Below, piece by piece: positions 13,271-13,289 of a stretch of DNA of 13,289 bases. Position 1 is the stretch's first letter. Each line of letters starts with the position of its first letter. The notes beneath the pieces were generated by a model. That model saw nothing but the letters and a program-made list of their open reading frames with translations, did not search any database and was not told the DNA's origin. Origin of the DNA: Candidatus Geothermarchaeota archaeon (GTDB lineage: Archaea > Thermoproteota > Nitrososphaeria > Geothermarchaeales > JDFR-13); the NCBI GenBank assembly GCA_015522055.1, contig WAMZ01000051.1, positions 1 to 13,289 of the forward strand, in the 5' to 3' direction. Both the position numbers and the translations under genes were made by a program.

Positions 13271-13289
13271 ATGGGGTCGAAAATACCTA
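13271..13289 (+). CDS. Possible start of a further gene, cut by the window edge
   Basis: GAAGGTG ends 8 bases before an ATG at 13271 that opens a frame with no stop to the end of the window (MGSKIP...). Only six codons are visible, so this rests on the ribosome binding site and spacing alone. Confidence 0.3.

Noticed and set aside
1..13289. tRNA or rRNA genes, CRISPR arrays, insertion sequences and integration sites
   Set aside because: No cloverleaf with a TTCRA loop, no spaced identical repeats, no transposase or integrase motifs, and no paired terminal repeats were seen on either strand.

Overview
The window looks like chromosomal DNA of a thermophilic archaeon, most probably a member of the Thermoproteota (Crenarchaeota). 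This rests on TATA-box promoters placed just ahead of genes, a mix of near-leaderless first genes and internal genes with GGTG-type ribosome binding sites, heavy AGG/AGA arginine use, short or overlapping gene junctions, a C/D box methylation-guide RNA, and archaeal families such as the UPF0282 metallo-hydrolase. The genus cannot be fixed from this window; the mercury reductase would suit a geothermal habitat, which is inference.

Layout. 1-161: the 3' end of a gene with a small C2H2-like zinc site. 278-2561 (+): malic enzyme followed by two tightly packed, paralogous GNAT acetyltransferases. 2565-4016 (-): a large radical SAM/SPASM maturase, divergent from a MarR/GbsR-like regulator (4109-4525, +) with back-to-back promoters in a 92-base gap. 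4555-5970 (-): mercury(II) reductase with the diagnostic C-terminal Cys-Cys pair. 6097-6660 (-): an AhpC-type 2-Cys peroxiredoxin. 6795-8433 (+): a Maf-type nucleotide pyrophosphatase and a UPF0282 metallo-hydrolase. 8434-8700: non-coding; it holds a textbook C/D box sRNA gene and a near-perfect 42-bp palindrome centred on a TATA box. I see nothing else in its first 85 bases. 8701-13228 (+): a probable seven-gene operon encoding an ArsR-like regulator, a two-TM membrane protein with a coiled-coil tail, a 39-residue helical microprotein, a bactofilin-like beta-helix protein, an ABC-2 ATPase and permease, and an MFS transporter. A further gene may start at 13271.

How the parts may work together. 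MerA and AhpC point to metal and peroxide detoxification. The malic enzyme links malate and pyruvate pools. The strongest candidate for an undescribed system is the 8701-13228 operon. It pairs an autoregulatory-looking promoter with a polymer-forming scaffold protein, a membrane anchor and a microprotein with related acidic/basic helices, and two exporters. The individual calls rest on visible motifs; the idea of a joint membrane-scaffold/export function is inference.
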